Shown one piece after another: positions 10,821 to 22,798 of a DNA stretch of 64,000 nucleotides. The position numbers and the translations under genes were made by a program. Within the stretch, counting starts at the first letter, position 1. Each line of letters begins with the position of its first letter. The notes below the pieces were generated by a model, which was given only the letters and a program-made list of their open reading frames with translations, made no database searches and was not told the DNA's origin. The stretch comes from Macrostomum hystrix (Eukaryota > Platyhelminthes > Macrostomidae): positions 6,435,001-6,499,000 of the forward strand of contig CATNEN010000038.1 of NCBI GenBank assembly GCA_950097015.1. The letters are read 5' to 3'.

Positions 10821-13498
10821 GATGCATTAAAAGTAGAATAAAATGGCGACCCAGTATAAACAATGCGACTTCGTTGCAAAAATAGTCTACGAAAATCTCT
10901 ATTAGAAATACTGCAGTGGATTTTATAGCAAAATGGGACAACTTTATGAAAGTGCACTGCATCTTCTCCTCTATCTTATCTTATCTAATCGTTCCACGTC
11001 AAGCTGGACTTTTATGAGAGTCTTCTGAATGGGAGCTGCATCGGGATTTGATTGCAGCTGCCTGCTGACATTCAATGTGCCTCATGATGCCTTCATCTAC
11101 GACTGGAATGTACGACAAACAACAAATCTACAGCTGTCAGTGAAACACAATAATGACTGCAGTCGTCGTTTTGTCTATGGCCGTAACCAATGTAAATAGG
11201 ACAGCACAAACGATCCCTTTCTGACCCTTCAGTTCACGATAGTCTTGCTTCTTTGACGTGTCTCTGGTTCAATCACTGTGGTGACCATTAACCATTTGCT
11301 GCACCCGAACGGAGCAACGCACACGAAACTCAAGAACACGGGCCAACTTTTTGTTGCGCATCTTCTGAAACCATAATCAAGTCGCCAGCCATTTAGGCCG
11401 TCGAGATATTCAACGGTTCTGGCCGAAGGTCAGATTTTTCCCATAAGTCTGCCTCAGTGCGGCCTTGCCAGGCATTCAAGATTTATCATTGATTAACTTT
11501 TCATTGGTTTAACTTTTCATTGATTACAATTTAATCCACTAAAGCTTGTTTTACCTTTGATTTCTACCGCCCTATAGTTTGTCACGGACTCCCCCCATTG
11601 TCCAACTGGCTTACTATAGCCTCGTGTCTATGTCCATTGTCTTCTAGGATGAGTAAATTCATACCATGAATGCTTTCTAAATTAAGAGATCAGTTGTGAA
11701 AATTTGTGCCAGTTCTGAAAAACTCAGGGAAATCTTGTCAGCACTACAAAGCCAGACAGTACTTGTAAAATGATCATCTGATTAACTTTCTCTGATGGCC
11801 ATCTCAGACACGGCATATACAGGATTTCAACTTTCCATCTCAGTATAGAGATAGTCAATTCCTGCAGTCTGGCAGACAAGCGGCCTTGGTTGACGCCGCT
11901 TCAGACCATGCAAACGACCCGACAGAAGACACGCGGGCCTGATCCATCATCCGGTTAGTGCATTCTTGTCCTGAGGTGCGTGCGGTCGCATAAGAAGTCG
12001 CATTGTGCCGCAGCCGAGCCTTGAATACGGATGCTGACAACAATGACACGGTGAGAAGGGGCTGAGAGAGAGAGAGCTTGATCACGCATGGCAACCAACC
12101 TCATCTTCGCGATAATCTCCCATTGTGGGAGACAAGTCCGCTTGTGAGCATGTAGTTTTTTGCACTCTCATCTAGACCGAAATCCTAACAGGCGATCCTC
12201 TATTATTTACAGTCAGAAAGTGACATTTGGAATCCGTGCTCTAGTTAAACTTGGGCTCAATGAAAACTATCAATTATTTCTACTGAATTTTCATATAATG
12301 GTACAAAAATGAATTTTTTAAGGCATAGGGAAAGAAATACATTCGATATTAGTGAATTGAGTCAGTCAGACAATTGAATTGAACAATTGAATCGCGCAAA
12401 TACACTTGTGGAGGGGTTGCACTGGCCTAGATTGCCACAATGGGAGCCTATGCGCGATCCACAGCAGGCAGTCGGGGGGGCGAGCTTTGGTATCTGGAGA
12501 ATATATGATTGGTCCACTGCTACAATAGGGGGAGGCTTCTGCTCCTACGGCATTGGCTGAGACAAGTCGACGTTTTCCAGATAAGCGCATAGATACAGCT
12601 TGGAGACCGAGGCAGTATCTGCTGGTACCTGCATCGCTGCCTCGCCGGAGCCACAATTCCCTTCCTGCAACTGCTGCTCTCAGGCGAGTTAACACTTTGG
12701 GGCTCCGGCTTTGACTATTTTTTGTCTATTTAAAGCTAAAAAAGCAATAAAATTCATAAGCTCATGGCTTCCAAATATTCCCATTCTCGACTCCAACCTC
12801 TGTCTGCGTCGCTAACTCGCGTACTCCTTCCTTCTCTATAGCAGCAGTGGGAAAAACAACACACTGGGAATTGAATACGTTGCGCACAACGGCAACTCCT
12901 CAACCCACCAGCCATTACCCCCGCAGCTAACGCAAAAAATAGCACTAGGGTGGCTGTTTAAAAAAGTGGCTCATTGTTGTTCCAGTCCGCGGTCTCTCTT
13001 TCCCTAATCCCAGGTCTGACCCTCCCCGCATTTGTAACTGTATATGGGGGATAATTTGCCCCTGAAGAATATCTACATTGGGATATGCACATTTATCTCT
13101 GGTTATGGCCTGGCCAGGAACTTTAGAGACAGACGCAGTTTGAGTACTCCAGCTGAACTACTTAGCTTCTATTGAACCTGAAAGCTATCAAGTAGCGAAT
13201 TCGTTTTTTTTCTCAGACCTGCACGATACGACTTCCGCTGTGACATCTGAGGAGTGAACATCGAACAGGAAATAAGAGCTGACATACTAGCCAATCTGCT
13301 CCTGAGATTATACTCAGCTTGCTCAAACAAAAGGTAAATAAATTGAAAACTTGTCTCTTTTACTCCTACTTATCCCGCGTACACTGAATGAAGCTGTCAA
13401 TGTGTCTTTTAATGTAATTACTTAAAAAACGGATGAAGTTTCTTGCATTGCTATTCCTTAATAGCACACGTTACTTAGATACTTAGATTGGCTGAACA
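10821..13498. other. Intergenic, nothing firmly recognised
   Basis: Unique-looking DNA of mixed composition. Short ORFs exist but none has a recognisable domain, paired splice sites or exon-like composition. Confidence 0.45.
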
Positions 13499-13499
13499 A

Positions 13500-13865
13500 T
13501 ATTAATAATCATAATTAATATAATAATAATAATAATTGCATGAGGGCTGCGGCAAATGGCACAGCCCTCTGCCAGCGAGCCAGCGAGGAGGCAATTCTGC
13601 CCATTTCGCTGACTCCTGAGCACACACAGGTGTGTACATCTGCTCTGACTTTCTCATCGTCAGGCAGTGTACACTCTCACTGTGCCTTGGAGGTTGGCCC
13701 TCAGGGGCGTGAATTGCACGACAAACTCCCAAGCCTTCTCTCCACGGCTGCGCACCAAAGGAATATGGCTTCAGGAATCGAGCTCAGGGATCTTTGTCAG
13801 AGAGGCAAACTCGTTAACCGCTCTTTAGTTCACCCCCTTTGGCTGAACGACACCGAGATTTGTGA
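13500..13865 (-). mobile_element. tRNA-derived SINE, family A, copy 1
   Basis: Begins on the plus strand with an (aat)n tail, then agggctgcgg...ggcacagcc, gcacacacaggtgtgtacat and tcgtcaggcagtgtacac. On the minus strand the head near 13765-13830 has a B-box-like ctcgattcc and an upstream A-box-like cggttaacgag. Related copies lie at 22063-22255, 30245-30600 and 61657-61815, so this is an interspersed family. Confidence 0.7.
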
Positions 13866-13869
13866 GCCC

Positions 13870-15650
13870 TAAACTAATTGTTTGCGTTATAGTGAAGCCG
13901 CTCAACTCAATGTTTATAGGCGGCACTCAAACAAAACGAAAGAAAGACAAGCTAGAGGACTCGAAGCACAAAAGCAGGGCAGTTTTCAGGCCGCGAGACA
14001 GATGCCATCGATTGCTTTGCAAATCATCAAAGGCCCTTTGATAAAGCAGCATATTGTTGACTGTACACTCCCTGCTTTGAAGCGAAACGAAGCGTAACGC
14101 CTTGATTATTGAGAGGGATAAAAACACTGATACAACTGAGCAACTCATTGTGCTATCATCGAGTTGCAATCTAGCTGACACATGCAGTGCTGTGCTGTGA
14201 AGTCATTCTACGCTGGTTCTATTCAGAAGTGCAAGTCACGGCAATGCTGCAGTGATTGTCTACTTTGATTTCCTTACCCTAGACAATCTCGTTAGCGCAA
14301 TGCGATTATTCAATCAATGGCGGTTGGAGGAAGTCGTGACTAAATAGCTTCATTGACGTTCGACCAATGTGAAGTGCTAGAAATAATTGGTTATCATTTA
14401 ATAGTCTATTAATAAAGGCACGTAGGAGAACACTAATAGTGTCGGCTGTAGATTTAATATAGATATAATTTAGACTCCTAGGGACAGCTCGCCCCATAGT
14501 AACAGATGTTTTTACCTGTTCAATTAAATAGACGGTCCCACTTTAAAATTTTTTCTTCTGCTGCTAATTATGAGGTTCTATTCAGGGCAACAAAAAGCAT
14601 TAAAACAGATTCAGAATTTTACTGATTGGATAGTCCGAAGGTGCAATCACTTCATTGTCCCATAAACCATTCGCTTTAGCTTCCGTCATGCCTAGAGCAT
14701 TGCTAAGTGACGGACGATTTCTGATAACTCGAGAGCATACTAAAAACTGTGCAGAACTAACCGGCTCCAAATATAAAATTTTATACTCAATAGCCGATTC
14801 TGAAAGTTGCCGACAGCACTTCCAGTGGCATAAAAAGTGCAAAGCTCACTTAAAAGTCTCCAGAACTTTCCGCGAAATCCCTAGCGAATAATCCCAACCC
14901 AAAGACTGAAATGAGGTCGTTCAGCTGTGAGCACTGCAGCCACCGATTGAGAGCGACAAAACTGTTCTGACTGCACTTTGGAAAAAAGTGGCGACAAATC
15001 ACACTCGACTTGCCAAACTCGCTGAAGCAAATACCCAGCCGAAATTGCTTGCCCACTGCTGGCCAAGAAACTTAAGTTATAAGAGTCCGAGAGCTGAACA
15101 ACACGCGTGAGAAGCCGGCCCATCTGACGCGGCCCGCAGACCTGGATGAACACGAGGTGTTCCGCTTTGAGCCAAGATTTTTTATGACGCGGCGCTCACT
15201 AGCCAGAAGTAGTACAAGAGAGTTTGACAAGTTTAAGGCCTCCGTATTGCAATCAATGCCAGTTGTTGCCAAACTGCCACAAGATTTCTTGTGCAGAGCA
15301 TAAATAATTGACTTTTTGTCAACATTGCTGCAGGCTTGACTTGAAGTGGCGGGGTTTTAGTCATTCAAAGCCTGGAATGGGAGTTGAGCTGCATAGGTGG
15401 CTTTTTGCGGAAACCGGAAGGAATAAAATGTGAAAATATGATGGCACACAATGCATAGTGCCGTCTGAAATCTAAAAACACGTTTGTATATGTGAATGGG
15501 ATTTTTTCAGCTGGGCGAACTAAAGCTACGCAGGATTGCTGGAAGAAAAAATTATTATCCTCAAGCTGGAGGTTGGAACTCCGGACCTCTTGGAGATATT
15601 GTTAGCTACGAAAATCAAATTTCCCGTTTCTCCCTCAGTTCCCAGCAAAA
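13870..15650. other. Upstream flank of the GPCR gene
   Basis: No gene recognised. It presumably holds the promoter and any untranslated first exon of the receptor. No clear TATA box or tandem array is seen. Confidence 0.4.
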
Positions 15651-15653
15651 AGA

Positions 15654-18600
15654 ATGACGGAAAGCAACCTGACAGACGCCAGCAGCCTGCTGACGGATCG
15701 GTACCCGCTGCCGATGCACCTGTACGACAGCTTCATGCCGAGGTTCATGCTGTTCGACCGGGTGGCCACCCCTGTCTGGTACGCGCTGGGCCTCTTCGGA
15801 AATACCCTCAGCGCCATTGTGTGGCTCAGCCCCGAGGTGCGTCGCAACAACTCTTCGGCCGTGTACCTGGCCGCCCTGTCCCTGTGGGACCTGGCCTTCC
15901 TGCTGCTGCACACGTTCCAGGAGCTCAAAGAGGCGTGGAACATCTCGACGCAGAACGCGTTCACCTGCAGCTGGCTGCCGTTGCTGCTGCTAACGGCACA
16001 GTACCTGTCCCCACTGCTCGTGCTCGGCTTCACTGTCGAGCGATGGGTCTCCGTCTGCTTCCCGTTTCGTCGCGAGTCTCTCTGCACACCCCGGCGCGCC
16101 TGCTCCGTGGTCGGCGCCATGACTGTCGCCATGATTCTGTGGAACCTCTGGCAGCTCTACTTCAAGACCGGCTGCGAAATGTCCGAGGAGCGCTACGGCT
16201 GGACAGCATACACAGTCGGCACCGAGGTGGTGATCAGCGGTCTGGTGCCGACCGCCGCCCTGGTGTTCAACCTGATGGTGCTGCGTGAAATTCGACGGAT
16301 CAACAGCGCCGGCGCCGAGAGGAAGCTCTGCGACAACGGACGCGGCGGCGAAGCCGGTGGCGAAAAGTGCAGAGACTCCGCCGGCGACGGTGGCAACACC
16401 GAGCGACGATTTCGCACCACCACCGTCACGCTGCTCTGCGTGTCGTTCTTCGTCATCCTGACCACCCTGCCGGCGGGCATGGTCTACGGGCTGCAGTCCT
16501 ACGCCAACTTCGGCAGCATCAACATGACTGACGAAGAGGTGAGAAGGCCACTGCCGGTGCCCTCGATCCAGAGTTTAGATTCCTGAGCACACACACTCAC
16601 ACACAATGCTTGTCGATCGGTGGCTAGCGTTAAGAAAACCTTTGACTTCCATGGGTCCTTGGAAGATATAGACCTTTCGACCGAGTGTCATGTTGGTTTC
16701 TTCCGAATAACCTCGTGTCACGGAATGTTCCAAATGGCTTCTCGTAAAACAGAAAAAAAACATTTCTTAAATTCTTAACATCTTTGCGAATCTTGGAGTC
16801 GTGATGAGCACGGCGAGTTGGAATGCTTGAACAGGAGAACGCTTTTAAAAGCAATCTTGCTTGCGATATTTGAGAGCTGTTCTACTCAAGAATGAGTTAT
16901 AATGCAATAGTACTTCACGACTATGCATTTTAGTGCGTTTCAATAATACTGTGTGTGCGTTAGGGTTCGTAAGTCCAAGGTTTATCCCAAGAATTTTCAG
17001 GCCCCTTCATTAGAAAGAGGAAGATGAAGGAGCTGAGATTGCGATAACCTAAAGTAGCTGGCCAGTTCTGTTATCCGCAGAATCACGAAAGCACCAGCCG
17101 CAACATAGCTATGAATCTGTGCCGGCTCGTACTAATAGAATTGTTGTGATATTTTGGTTTTCAATTGCGAGTGCAGTATTTTTAGTAACCACTGGAAGTG
17201 CTGTCGGCAACTTTCAGAATCGGCTTTTGAGTATAAACAGTAGTCATTTAGAAGTGTCTTTTAAACAAAAAACGCATAACCTTTTTTCTGAAAATAGAAT
17301 TCACAAAATAATTGATTTGAAAAATAATTGTTTTTTTTCTCGGGGCAACTGAGTCTGCACCAGACGAGGCGACTCGATCGAGCATTTCATTGTCAATCAG
17401 CAGAAATCATTGCTTTCAGTCATTCATTGTTTGTTTCAGTTTGCCTACATATTACTAGATCTTGGGTGTCTGTTCTGTCTGCCTGTCTGTCTGTTCCAAA
17501 TCGTCATTTTATAGCTAATCCAAAAGTGTGAAGTATTTGTTTTCGAAAACTGTCTGTTGTAGTATGTTCCAGTCTACTCTACTTACTGTAAGTCTGCGTG
17601 AAATATTTTAAAAAACTATAACAAGCAAAAAAACTAGTTTTTACACCTGCCCCAATTGGACCATGCTGACTGAACCCATTGAATAGCTGGGTGAACTGAA
17701 TCATGGCAGAGTTAAACACCTTACTGAAGAACATTAGAGTCGGGGAACGAACCCCCGACCTTCAAGTCGTGAGTCCATTGCTCTAATCACTAGGCTGCAG
17801 CCCTCTCAACAAAGCCCGTATTTTTCTGCGTATTAAATAGTTCTCTAGAATATTTCCTTGAGCTTAGCGTGGGCCAAAGCCAGAAGCAAGGCTATAGTTT
17901 TATCAGATATAACTGACTAATTAATAAATAATTGACTAGCCGTGAGGTTCTGGTGATTGAGTGATTTATTGTGTTCAATTTCACGGCTTGCCGGGTTGCG
18001 ATAAATTTTATTCCTCGCAGTTCCATTGTGTCTGTGACTGCGGACTGGGGCCTAAAACGTTCAATCCGCTTGTAGGATAGTTTGCGAATGTGCCCGATTA
18101 GGTTGGCCCCATCTGGCTCCTGACCTTCAACTCTAGGACTCGACCGAGGACCACAAAAACAAAGCAATTTGGATAAAAAAAGGCGGAAATAAGTGCTCTC
18201 AATGTAGACAAACTTTAAATAAAATGAGCTCAAGTTGCCGCTGATTCGCTCAGCTTGGCTGAGTACAGATTCGGAGCCCGATAAGGCTTAGTGACAACGG
18301 CTTCCGATTCTTTGGCTATCAGCGAATGTACTTTAGCGCTCAGCCAGTGCCGCCAATGAGTCAGGAGTTTTATCTCTGAGAGCTGCTGAATTGAGCACCC
18401 ATTCCTGAGCAGCTAGTTGGTGTCTCTCACTGATCCCCAGGGGAAGCCTGTTGCCAAGTTGGCAATAATCTCATCCCCTAGAAGATTGATGCCGCTTCAA
18501 CAATTGTCCGCGCCTTGCTGGCTTAAGTCCCTAGTTTGTTGAATGGCTGTTCTGGCTGCAATTTGTGAAACTGCCAAAGCATGCGCTAAGGATTTAGATA

Positions 18601-18666
18601 ACACTAAAAGCCAGATTGGCATAGAGTGGATTTGGTTGGAATAGGATTAGAAGTGATGACGCTACA

Positions 18667-18721
<55 letters not shown>

Positions 18722-19272
18722 GTCAGACAGACAGACAGACAGACAGACAGGCCTCCATCTGCAACCCACAGGTTCTGGCCGACCCAGTCTGGCAGCGGCA
18801 CTTCGCCATGACGCGGGTGAAGAAGGTTATCGATGAGGTGTCGCTGTCGCACTACTCACTGAATTTCCTCATCTACCTGGCCACCGGCATGCAGTTCCGT
18901 CATCGGGTCGCGGACATTTTCCGTCGCCTGCATCGCTGCCTTCGCTGCTGGCGCCGCGGCTCGGATGAATTTTCCGGCCTCCGGCGCCGCTCCGGTGGCA
19001 GCTGGTCCGCCACCGTCGAGGAGCGTCGGCTCAGCACAGTCAGTCAACGACGATCTCGAAGGGCGACAATGGCGGCTGCAGCCGCCGCCAACGCGGCCTC
19101 CACCGCCCCAGCCACGACCGCAGCCAGGCTACTGAGGCTTCAGTCCGGAGAAGACTGCAATGCACTGGCGACCGTCGCAAGCGACGGTGGCGGCAACGGT
19201 GCCGGGACTCAAGTTCAAGAGGCTGACGAAGAAGCGCCGTCAACCAAAGCGTTGGTGGCTGTTCACATCTGA
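15654..19272 (+). CDS. Rhodopsin-family (class A) peptide-type G protein-coupled receptor
   Basis: Two exons, 15654-16538 (295 codons) and 18772-19272 (166 codons plus stop), joined in phase 0 (GAAGAG|GTGAGA and acceptor CAACCCACAG|GTT). Seven membrane segments fall at about 38-58 (with GN), 69-89 (LSLWDL), 103-128, 149-170 (W163), 189-210 (P199), 257-279 and 314-335. C105 and C174 could form the usual extracellular disulfide. The DRY motif is ERW (129-131), membrane segment 6 lacks FxxCWxP but keeps a Pro, and the NPxxY position reads NFLIY (326-330). NLT near the N-terminus is a possible glycosylation site. The basic 50-residue third loop and a 120-residue Ala/Arg-rich tail are cytoplasmic. 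General form fits lophotrochozoan neuropeptide receptors (FMRFamide-type); the ligand is unknown. Confidence 0.9.
17640..17806 (-). mobile_element. tRNA-derived SINE, family B, copy 1
   Basis: On the minus strand: a tRNA-like head with gcctagtgattagagca (A box) and gggggttcgttcc (B box), followed by a body ending in ccaattggggcagg. It sits in the GPCR intron. The body and B-box region recur at 21275-21412. Confidence 0.75.
18667..18750. repeat. (GACA)n microsatellite next to a 3' splice site
   Basis: About 21 tetranucleotide units with one interruption (agtcagac). It ends about 22 bp before the acceptor of the second GPCR exon, so most of the region where a pyrimidine tract is expected is purine-rich. 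Confidence 0.97.
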
Positions 19273-19834
19273 CATGTGCATTCATTTTACTGCTTGTGTG
19301 TGACTAGTCTGTGTTTCAATGCATGCTCTTTTGTTCGTTAAGCATTGCTGGCAACAGTAACAGTAGTCATTTAGGGAGTTTTTCCGTTTTAAACTTTGTC
19401 GTTTTATGAAAATTTATATTGCTGTCTTACAATACGCCTTGGCACACTCATAGTTACCTAGACTTGCCCGCTCATTTCTGTGTTCGTGCTTTTTGTCGCC
19501 TGAGAATCTAAATTTATTAATTTTATTCTTGGCAGGCAAAAATTATAGCTCCAGATTTATAAAGGTTGCTTTCTGTTCTCAAGTAGCTTGCTTTGAACGA
19601 ATTGACCTGTCAATTATCTATTAGAATTGCGCGCGATATTGGCTGTTATTGGAGTAGGTAAAAAGTTTCAATATATATTTGATAATATTTTGTGACGTAA
19701 CGTGCCATTTGTGTTAGCAAATAAAAACTGACATTACCTGTGTCAATCATATCACTTGCGCGGTCTCGTTTTCTAGACATTAAATAGGACCAACCGCATT
19801 TCTTACCCAACTGCCTAATCACCCTTCTCATCTA

Positions 19835-20430
19835 CCTGCTCCACCTTCCTCATCTGCCTGCCTCACCTTCCTTATCTGCCTGCCTCACCTTCCTTATCTG
19901 CCTGCCTCACCTTCCTTATCTGCCTGCCTCACCTTCCTTATCTGCCTGCCTCACCTTCCTCATCTTCCTGCCTCACCTTCCTTATCTGCCTGCCTCACCT
20001 TCCTTATCTGCCTGCCTACCTTCCTTATCTGCCTGCCTCACCTTCCTCATCTTCCTGCCTCACGCGTACCCTTCTCATCTACCTGCCCCACTGTCCTTAT
20101 CTCAACTGCCTCATTTTCCTCTTCGACTTGCCTCGAATTCCTAATCTAGACTACCTGCCTCACCTTCCTCATCTACCTGCCTCACCTTCCTTATCTACCT
20201 GCCTCACCTTCCTTATCTACCTGCCCCATTTTCCTTATCTCAACTGCCTCACTTTCCTCTTCTACTTGCCTCGCCTTCCTAATCTACCTGCCTCACCTTC
20301 CTCATCTACCTGCCTCACCTTCCTTATCTACCTGTCTCACCTTCCTTATCTGCCTGCCTCACGCGAACCCTTCTCATCTACCTGCCTCACCTTTCTCATC
20401 TCATCCACATGTTCAGTTGTCTGCGTCACC
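19835..20430. repeat. 22-bp minisatellite (cctgcctcaccttccttatc core)
   Basis: Degenerate repeats of ctgcctgcctcaccttcctt with variants ctacctg and ccccatt. Lies between the GPCR gene and the next plus-strand gene. A plus-strand ORF inside it is only a translated repeat. Confidence 0.92.
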
Positions 20431-21005
20431 GTTTTTATTTCCGATTCACAATCAAAAGTTTAAAAAGACTTCGATAATAATGCTCTAATTTAATGCTTTT
20501 AGCTTTTAACAGCAAAATAGTCACATAAAAACAGAAAGTTTCAGGTTTTTAAAGCTTGTTTTTAGTTTATATCCTTGTCATAATAATACTATTTCGAGAC
20601 TAACAAGCCTTTTATGAGCACAAAAATGTACAGTTAAGGCTCTCTATGCACAGATAAGAGCCATCTGATTTTCTTTGAAAGTAAAAAACAATTTTTGCTA
20701 CCTTGTTTTAAACAAGACGAGACTTCCGCGACCTTCCCTTTACTATTAGTACTTGGCAGACAGAAAAGTGGAACTTTGAAGTCAATTCTATTCTTGTACA
20801 TTGTGTCGAGTACGGCAGCAATGCAAAGTACAGTGTTTAGGGCAGACTCCAGGTCACATGACTGATAGGCAAGTAGACATAATTAGTTTAATGCGCCGTA
20901 TAAAATGTCTCCCCAGCCTCGGCAAAAAGCCTAATATTTTCTCTTAAGCTACGGACGGCCTCAGAACGAATTGAAGTAAAATAAGAGCGAATCAGCAGTT
21001 GCACA

Positions 21006-21767
21006 ATGGCCGCTCACTTTGCCAGAATGACCAACCAGCGCCTGCAGGTGAAGGACAACAGCAAGAAGTGCCAGGTGGCTAACAACGACTACGCCAAGCT
21101 GATGTACTACCTGCACTGCGTGGAGGCGGTGAAATGCGGCGACTTCCCGGCCTACATGACCAACTATGCCAACTATAGCCAGCTGACTGAGGCGCAGAAG
21201 CGCAGCATTGTGGCCACCGCGCGACGCAACGATCCGGACGAAGTGTGAGTCCGAATTACGAAGCCTTTCGTAATTGCTGATGCTGGTACCCATTGAACTG
21301 CTGGATGAACTGAAGTACGTAATACAGAGTTAAGTGTCTTGCTAAATAATTCAAAAATGCTTCCATTGGAGTCGGGAATCGAACCCCAGACCTTCAAGTC
21401 GTGAGCCCCGTTGTATACATCAAGGAGACAAATATATGTTAAGTTGGAATCTTTGTTTTCACTTCTCTCCTCCACTAGGCTGTGCTTTGTCGAGGCGGAC
21501 GAACTGCCGGACAATGACAGCAACAAGTTTTTAAAGCTGTCAGCCCAGGAGGAAAGCCTGACCGCCTTCGGGATCCGTGGCGTCGGCGCCGCAATGATGG
21601 GACTCCGTCGGGAGCTCGGCGACAGCAAAGACCTCATGACCATCATGGCGCACACAAAGACCTGGGCCAGGAACAACTACTACCAGCCGCTCAGAAACCT
21701 GCAGGGGGGCAATTCGTCTGACGAGGCCAACGCAGCCGCACTGCGCCTTCTGATGCTGATGAGGTGA
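21006..21767 (+). CDS. Small two-exon gene of unknown function
   Basis: Exon 1, 21006-21244, starts in a good context (cacaATGGCC) and ends GAAGT|GTGAGT. Exon 2, 21479-21767, follows a pyrimidine-rich acceptor (cttctctcctccactag) and ends in TGA. Phase 2 matches on both sides, giving about 175 residues. The sequence is hydrophilic with no signal peptide or membrane segment. Visible stretches include YAKLMYYLHCVEAVKCGDF, ELPDNDSNKF and IMAHTKTWARNNYY. Codon use is GC-rich, like the genuine exons nearby. Another donor (GAG|GTGAGC at 21763) overlaps the stop, so a longer isoform is possible, but no downstream exon was found before the convergent coatomer gene. I do not recognise the family. Confidence 0.6.
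21275..21412 (-). mobile_element. tRNA-derived SINE, family B, copy 2 (truncated)
   Basis: Shares cattgaa-tgctggatgaactgaa, gtcttgctaa and the B-box section gtcgggaatcgaacccc with the copy at 17640-17806. The tRNA-like head is cut near cgtgagcccc. It lies in the single intron of the small unknown gene. Confidence 0.7.
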
Positions 21768-22062
21768 GCTGCCGATGCATGCCATCGGCCTCTTCAACAT
21801 AATACGAGTAGCCGACATGGTTTCATTATGAAATTTTGTGAGCAGAAAAATTATGCCTATATTGGTGGATTTCGCCACCAAACACCCCGACAAGAATCGT
21901 CGAATATCTCGCCGGTGCCGATGTTTTGTGATTCTGGAAGTAGTTTCATCGGATAGAGGGGAACATTTTAGCCCGTTTTCTGGATTTTTGTAACGATTTG
22001 CAGAATACGAAGTACTCTTTAAAGTATTATTTTCTCAACCGGTTTGGTAAATTATTTTCAGG

Positions 22063-22255
22063 AGGGCTGTGGGGAATGGCACACCATTTTTGGTGACATT
22101 TGGAGCAGCAACTAGCGAGAGACAATGAGTGTGTACAGTGTCTAGAGTATGTACACCTGCCCTGACTTTCTTATCGTCAGGCAGTGTACACTTTCAATGC
22201 GCCTGGAAGGCTTTGGCCATCAAGGGCGTAATTTGCACCACAAGCCCGAAAGCTA
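22063..22255 (-). mobile_element. SINE family A, copy 2 (partial)
   Basis: Contains agggctgtggggaatggcaca, gtgtgtaca, cctgactttcttatcgtcag and cagtgtacac, in the same order as the copy at 13500-13865. The tail is lost. It lies between the convergent unknown gene and the coatomer gene. Confidence 0.65.
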
Positions 22256-22798
22256 CAAATGACTGTTAACAATCGATCAACTAACAATGGATTCCAATTG
22301 TCATTTCAGAGCTCTAACAACGGACTAGAAGCTCCTAGAGGCTCGCAGAGATGTGACGATTTCATTTCGATCGATTCATAACGATCCCAATCTTATCAAA
22401 TATCAAATACTGATAGCCTATGTTTCCTAAACTGTCAAAAGAACATTGCATTGTAAATATCCATCGGGCATTTGAGAGTCGAATGTAATTCTAAATGAGA
22501 ATTGAATAAAATAAAATAACGGAGCAAGGCAGTGGCACATGGGATTTTTTAAACTTCTATTCTAACCAATAACCATCAAGAATTTAAACTACCAATAAAC
22601 CTGTTTAATTCCGAAACATATTAATAGCGTTTCTTAAACTTAATACAAGTGTATTATAATCGTACCTACTTAATCGCGTTAGTAATTTTTGTTTTGCGTG
22701 TTGTAAGTCCATCATTGTCAATCAATTAATTATTCCATCGCTGATAGGTGTCAAATTTGAGTTGTTAAAAGTCCCCAATTGAGAGGAAAAGCAAGAAT

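Noticed and set aside
15536-16288. 250-codon ORF overlapping the receptor exon
   Set aside because: Frame-shifted shadow of the GPCR exon, Arg/Ala-rich, without membrane pattern.
17738-17806. Functional tRNA gene
   Set aside because: A and B boxes are present but the arms do not pair into a cloverleaf as far as I can see, and the sequence continues into a repeated SINE body.
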